NCBI GenBank assembly: GCA_018712805.1
Contig: DVGI01000021.1
Coordinates: 1-64,000, forward strand
Origin: Candidatus Fimenecus excrementavium
GTDB taxonomy: Bacteria; Bacillota; Clostridia; Oscillospirales; Acutalibacteraceae
DNA: 64,000 bases
Reading direction: 5' to 3'
A program made the translations under genes and the position numbers. Of the stretch, positions 60,520 through 64,000 are shown piece after piece. Within the stretch, counting starts at the first letter, position 1, and each line of letters opens with the position of its first letter. The notes beneath the pieces are model-generated. The model did not search any database. It saw nothing but the letters and a program-made list of their open reading frames with translations, and was not told where the DNA came from.

Positions 60520-60619
60520 TTTTCTAAATCAAACAATGCGGCAGTTTTGCCGCGAGCAAACGGCGGCAAAGGGCAAAAAATGCCCTTTGTCGTATTGCGC
60601 ATATACAGGAGAGAATATT

Positions 60620-61996
60620 ATGCAACTTTGGCAGGGCAGATTTCAAAAAGCGCTCGACCCGAAAACCAACGATTTCAATTCCTCAATCCGCTTTGACAGC
60701 CGTATGTTCCGCGAGGACATCGCCGGCAGCATTGCGCACGCCACTATGCTTTGCGCGCAGGGGATTATCTCCTCTGAGGATTTGGCGGATATTTTAGAGG
60801 GGCTTCAGGCCATCCGCGAAGATATTGAAAGCGGTAAGCTTGAAATCGACCCGAACGCAGAGGATATTCACACGTTCGTGGAAGGGGAGCTGACCGCCCG
60901 CGTCGGCGCGGCGGGCAAACGCCTGCACACCGCGCGCAGCCGCAACGACCAGGTTGCTTTGGATATCCGGCTGTATCTGCGCAAAGCTTGCAACGAGTTA
61001 TATGCACAGCTGACCGAACTTGTCTCGGTGCTTTGCAAAAAAGCTGAGCAATACGCCGACGCCGTGATGCCGGGCTATACGCATTTGCAGCGTGCCCAGC
61101 CGATCACGTTCGGGCATCATCTGCTCGCTTACGCCGAAATGCTCCTGCGCGACAAGGAACGCCTCCAAGACGCGAAAAAACGGATGAACGTCTGCCCGTT
61201 AGGTGCGTGCGCACTTGCCGGAACGACTTATAATACCGACCGGGAAATGACTGCCCGCGACCTCGGCTTTTCGGGCGCGATGCAAAATTCGCTCGACGCC
61301 GTTTCCGACCGGGATTTTTGTATGGAACTCGCAAGTATGCTCTCCATTTTAATGGTGCACCTGTCGCGTTTCTCCGAAGAAATCGTCCTGTGGTGCTCTT
61401 GGGAGTTTAAATTCGTCGAACTCGACGATGCGTTTTCGACCGGCTCGTCGATTATGCCCCAGAAAAAGAACCCCGATATTACGGAGCTTATCCGCGGCAA
61501 ATCCGGCCGTGTGTTCGGCGATTTGATGACCTTGCTTACCATGATGAAAGGTCTGCCGCTGGCTTACAACAAAGACATGCAGGAAGATAAAGAAGCGATT
61601 TTCGACGCGTTTGACACCGTGAAAATGTGTCTGACCGCGTTTATCCCGATGCTCGACACCATGACCGCGCGCCCCGAAAATATGCGCAAAGCGGCGGCGG
61701 GCGGCTTTATCAACGCTACCGACTGTGCAGATTTCTTGGTTAGCAAGGGCTTGCCGTTCCGCGACGCTTACAAGGCGACCGGCGAGCTTGTGGCGCTTTG
61801 CATTCAAAAGGGGCTGACGCTCGAAACCCTGCCGCTTTCTGAATATCAAAAGATTTGTGACTTGTTCGACGAGGGCGTTTATGACGCGATAAACCTCGAC
61901 AAATGCGTCAACGACAGAACCTCTTTGGGCGGCCCCGCCCCCGAAAATGTCCGCGCGCAGGTTAAGCGCGTAAAAAGCCTCAACGAGGCGGAATAA
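60620..61996 (+). CDS. argH: Argininosuccinate lyase
   Basis: 458 residues. Splits argininosuccinate into arginine and fumarate. Superfamily signature GSSIMPQKKNPDITELIRG with the catalytic Ser, plus TARSRNDQVALDIRL and GYTHLQRAQPITFGHH. ATG 60620 follows AGGAGAG; the frame upstream holds a hairpin (AAAGGGCA/TGCCCTTT) in the 100-bp gap after argG. Confidence 0.96.
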   Translation: MQLWQGRFQKALDPKTNDFNSSIRFDSRMFREDIAGSIAHATMLCAQGIISSEDLADILEGLQAIREDIESGKLEIDPNAEDIHTFVEGELTARVGAAGKRLHTARSRNDQVALDIRLYLRKACNELYAQLTELVSVLCKKAEQYADAVMPGYTHLQRAQPITFGHHLLAYAEMLLRDKERLQDAKKRMNVCPLGACALAGTTYNTDREMTARDLGFSGAMQNSLDAVSDRDFCMELASMLSILMVHLSRFSEEIVLWCSWEFKFVELDDAFSTGSSIMPQKKNPDITELIRGKSGRVFGDLMTLLTMMKGLPLAYNKDMQEDKEAIFDAFDTVKMCLTAFIPMLDTMTARPENMRKAAAGGFINATDCADFLVSKGLPFRDAYKATGELVALCIQKGLTLETLPLSEYQKICDLFDEGVYDAINLDKCVNDRTSLGGPAPENVRAQVKRVKSLNEAE

Positions 61997-62038
61997 ATGA
62001 AACCCCGCAACAAGCGGGGGACAAAGTGAGATTATAAA

Positions 62039-62971
62039 ATGACCAAAGTATTTATCGACGGCAGTCAGGGAACCACCGGTTTAAAAATCTTTGACCGCCT
62101 TTCCAAAAGAACAGATATTGAACTCCGTGTTTTAACCGGTGACGACCGAAAAGACCCTGCGGCGCGCAAAAAAGCGCTGAACGAAGCGGATATCGCCTTT
62201 CTGTGCCTGCCTGACGCGGCGGCGACCGAAGCGGTCGAGTGGGTGGAAAACGACCATACTGTGATTTTAGACACTTCCACCGCTCATCGCACCAGCCCCG
62301 GCTGGGCTTACGGCTTCCCGGAGCTTTCCGAAGCGGCATTTGAAAAAGTAAAAAATGGCAAGCGCATTGCCGTCCCCGGCTGTCACGCAAGCGGCTTTAT
62401 CGCGCTTGTGGAACCCCTTGTGCAAAACGGTTTTATAAAACCAGAAACCTATTTGAGCTGTACTTCTTTGACCGGCTATTCCGGCGGCGGAAAGAAAATG
62501 ATTGCCCAGTATGAAACCGAAACGGACAACCCGCTTTTAAAAGCCCCCCGCGTTTACGGTCTTTCCCAACAGCACAAGCATTTAAAGGAAATGGTCGCCG
62601 TTACGGGGCTTAAAACCGCACCGGCATTCTGCCCGATTGTCGCGCCGTTTTACAGCGGCATGCTTGTCACCGTTGTGCTCGACGCACGGGATTTGCAAAA
62701 CGGCAAAACAGCGGAAGACATCAAGGCGCTTTATCGTTCGCTTTATAATATCCCGATTGTATCTTACGCGGACGCGCCCGACGAAGAGGGTTTCCTTTCT
62801 GCGGCGAAGCTGTCCACGCTCGACCGTATGGAAATTTCCGTGTTCGGTAACAGCGAGCGCATTTTGCTTGCCGCGCGCTACGACAACCTCGGCAAAGGAG
62901 CTTCCGGCGCGGCGCTGGAATGTATGAATATTGTAATGGGCCTAGCCCCGGAATACGGCTTGGAGCTGTGA
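62039..62971 (+). CDS. argC: N-acetyl-gamma-glutamyl-phosphate reductase (short, type 2)
   Basis: 310 residues, shorter than the usual 340-350 of type 1 enzymes and of the second ArgC class. GSQGTTGLKIFDRL is the nucleotide-binding start, Cys115 in VPGCHASGF the catalytic residue, and LTGYSGGGKKMI and GLSQQHKHLKEM (histidine) follow. The ribosome binding site is weak. A small hairpin (CCCGC/GCGGG) lies between argH and argC. Confidence 0.92.
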   Translation: MTKVFIDGSQGTTGLKIFDRLSKRTDIELRVLTGDDRKDPAARKKALNEADIAFLCLPDAAATEAVEWVENDHTVILDTSTAHRTSPGWAYGFPELSEAAFEKVKNGKRIAVPGCHASGFIALVEPLVQNGFIKPETYLSCTSLTGYSGGGKKMIAQYETETDNPLLKAPRVYGLSQQHKHLKEMVAVTGLKTAPAFCPIVAPFYSGMLVTVVLDARDLQNGKTAEDIKALYRSLYNIPIVSYADAPDEEGFLSAAKLSTLDRMEISVFGNSERILLAARYDNLGKGASGAALECMNIVMGLAPEYGLEL

Positions 62972-62979
62972 ACTGAGAC

Positions 62980-63684
62980 ATGAACAAAAAGGAACTGAAA
63001 AAAATCCAAATGTCCGAGTCGATTTTCGTCGGCGTTCTGCTGGCGTTTTCCGGCGGACTGATGGACGCCTATACATATGTGTTCCGCGGCGGCGTGTTTG
63101 CAAACGCCCAAACCGGGAACCTCATTTTGCTTGGTATCAACGTGTTTGACGGCAGTTTTCACAACGCGCTCAAATACCTGTTCCCCGTCTTGAGCTTCAC
63201 TTGCGGCGTGCTTTTGGCGCAGGTGTTTCGCCTTACGTTCCAAAAAAGCGGGCGGTTCCACTGGCGGCATTTGTCCCTGTTTTTGGAAATCGTGCTTTTG
63301 ACCGCCGTTTCGTTGATGTCCACCGACAACAATTTGCCCGCGAACTGCATGGTCTCTTTCGCCTGCGGGATTCAGGTGCAAAGCTTTCAGAAAATCCGCG
63401 GCAACCACCTTGCCACCACCATGTGCATCGGCAATTTGCGCACGGCAACCGACTTGCTCGCAAACGCGGTGCACGAGAAAAATGCCCACCTGTTTCGGCG
63501 GTCTTGCCTTTACTACGGCGTGATTGTCGTGTTCTCGGTCGGCGCGGTGTGCGGCAATGCGCTTGTGCGCGCATTTGGGCAATATGCAATTTTGGCAAGC
63601 CCGATTTTGCTGCTTGTCGCGTTCGGCGTTATGTGTATCGAAGCGAAAGAAGACAATTTAGAAAATCATAAGGAGAAATTCTAA
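62980..63684 (+). CDS. YoaK/DUF1275 membrane protein
   Basis: 234 residues with about six transmembrane segments. FSGGLMDAYTYVFRGGVFANAQTGNLILLG is the DUF1275 signature (quoted in two parts: FSGGLMDAYTYVFRGG and FANAQTGNLILLG) and a second half shows VQSFQKIRGNHLATTMCIGNLR. No function is established for this family. It is squeezed between argC and argJ, overlapping argJ by one base (TAATG), so it is cotranscribed with the arginine genes. Confidence 0.88.
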   Translation: MNKKELKKIQMSESIFVGVLLAFSGGLMDAYTYVFRGGVFANAQTGNLILLGINVFDGSFHNALKYLFPVLSFTCGVLLAQVFRLTFQKSGRFHWRHLSLFLEIVLLTAVSLMSTDNNLPANCMVSFACGIQVQSFQKIRGNHLATTMCIGNLRTATDLLANAVHEKNAHLFRRSCLYYGVIVVFSVGAVCGNALVRAFGQYAILASPILLLVAFGVMCIEAKEDNLENHKEKF

Positions 63685-64000
63685 TGCATATCGAAATTCT
63701 CAAAGAAGGCGGCGTAACCGCACCGAAAGGCTTTCGGGCTAACGGAATTCACTGCGGCATCCGCAAAAATAAAGATAAAAAAGATTTAATGCTCATCGTG
63801 TCCGACGTGCTTTGCGACGCGGCGGCGGTTTATACGCAAAACCTGGTCTGCGGCGCTCCGGTCACCGTCACGCGCGAAAACCTGAAAAACGGCAAAGCGC
63901 GCGCGGTCATTTGCAACAGCGGTATTGCGAACACCTGCAACGCCGACGGCGTGGAAAAGGCAGAAGCCATGTGCGCGCTTACCGAACAATATACCGGCAT
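63684..64000 (+). CDS. argJ: Ornithine acetyltransferase / glutamate N-acetyltransferase, N-terminal part
   Basis: The first 105 residues, cut off by the window end. GGVTAPKGFRANGIHCGIRKNKDKKDLMLI (beginning GGVTAPKGFRANGIHCGI), AAAVYTQNLVCGAPV and VICNSGIANTCNADGVEKAE fit the alpha half of ArgJ. The ThrMet self-cleavage site would lie downstream. It recycles the acetyl group in arginine synthesis. AGGAG precedes ATG 63684. Confidence 0.93.
   Translation, partial: MHIEILKEGGVTAPKGFRANGIHCGIRKNKDKKDLMLIVSDVLCDAAAVYTQNLVCGAPVTVTRENLKNGKARAVICNSGIANTCNADGVEKAEAMCALTEQYTG

Overview
The window reads as one continuous, densely coded chromosomal segment from a Gram-positive, probably endospore-forming member of the Clostridia (an Oscillospirales-type gut organism is my best guess; no rRNA or other decisive marker is present). 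The grounds are spoIID and ricT (sporulation genes), the c-di-AMP receptor gene darA beside holB, ricT and rsmI as in other Firmicutes, a CIRCE operator, a three-gene split glutamate synthase, a CD1247-type protein, strong purine-rich ribosome binding sites and sigma-A-type promoters with 16-17 bp spacers. Base composition is moderate and even, except for the AT-richer recombinase remnant at the left edge.

Layout. 1-1.8 kb: a 5'-truncated large serine recombinase, the only mobile-element gene. 1.8-2.7 kb: two tRNA-Ser genes on the minus strand, mixed with tandem 205/204-bp repeats and displaced copies of tRNA 3' ends. 2.8-9.7 kb: a GH28-like beta-helix protein, an uncharacterised zinc-ribbon/membrane protein pair, ahcY, a DUF4474 lipoprotein and a YfbR-type nucleotidase. 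10-16 kb: rpsU, yqeG, an M24 peptidase, efp, a CD1247-like protein, htpG under CIRCE and a secreted-domain protein. 16-19.4 kb (minus): glutamate synthase in three genes. 19.7-24 kb: two paralogous HTH-membrane fusions followed by a LytTR/GHKL two-component pair. 24-27.7 kb: a DUF2339 protein and spoIID. 27.9-35.9 kb: citrate synthase, two membrane proteins, then darA-holB-ricT-ferredoxin-yabB-rsmI. 36-37.4 kb: an XRE regulator divergent from a histidine phosphatase. 37.5-42.8 kb: a hexuronate operon (uxuA, uxuB-like SDR, small membrane protein, kdgK, eda) running on into pduL and bioY. 42.9-47.1 kb: an exported protein, birA without a DNA-binding domain, and an ABC-2 exporter pair. 47.1-53.8 kb: the aromatic amino-acid operon aroF-tyrA-aroB-aroA-aroC-pheA. 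54-57.8 kb: glnA (minus), an SH3b/C39-like secreted protein and an alpha/beta hydrolase. 57.8-59 kb: rpsF-ssb-rpsR. 59.2-64 kb: argG-argH-argC-(DUF1275)-argJ, cut off by the window end.

How it works together. The hexuronate operon turns D-fructuronate into D-mannonate, KDG and KDPG, then pyruvate plus glyceraldehyde-3-phosphate; PduL could convert the resulting acyl-CoA to acyl-phosphate. Citrate synthase, glutamate synthase and glutamine synthetase form a carbon/nitrogen assimilation set that feeds the arginine operon.

The most striking regulatory feature is upstream of aroF. A 33-codon leader peptide gene (47200-47301) has ten Phe and three Tyr codons, including a YFYFYF run, and is followed by a strong intrinsic terminator and a switchable set of complementary segments. 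This is a classical ribosome-stalling attenuator, a layout usually described from Proteobacteria rather than Clostridia, where T-boxes are the rule. The second unexplained item is the tRNA-Ser-associated repeat family at 1.8-2.7 kb. Other candidates are a hairpin with a U-run at the very 5' end of the glnA transcript, a possible leaderless yabB and a short terminated transcript after pheA.
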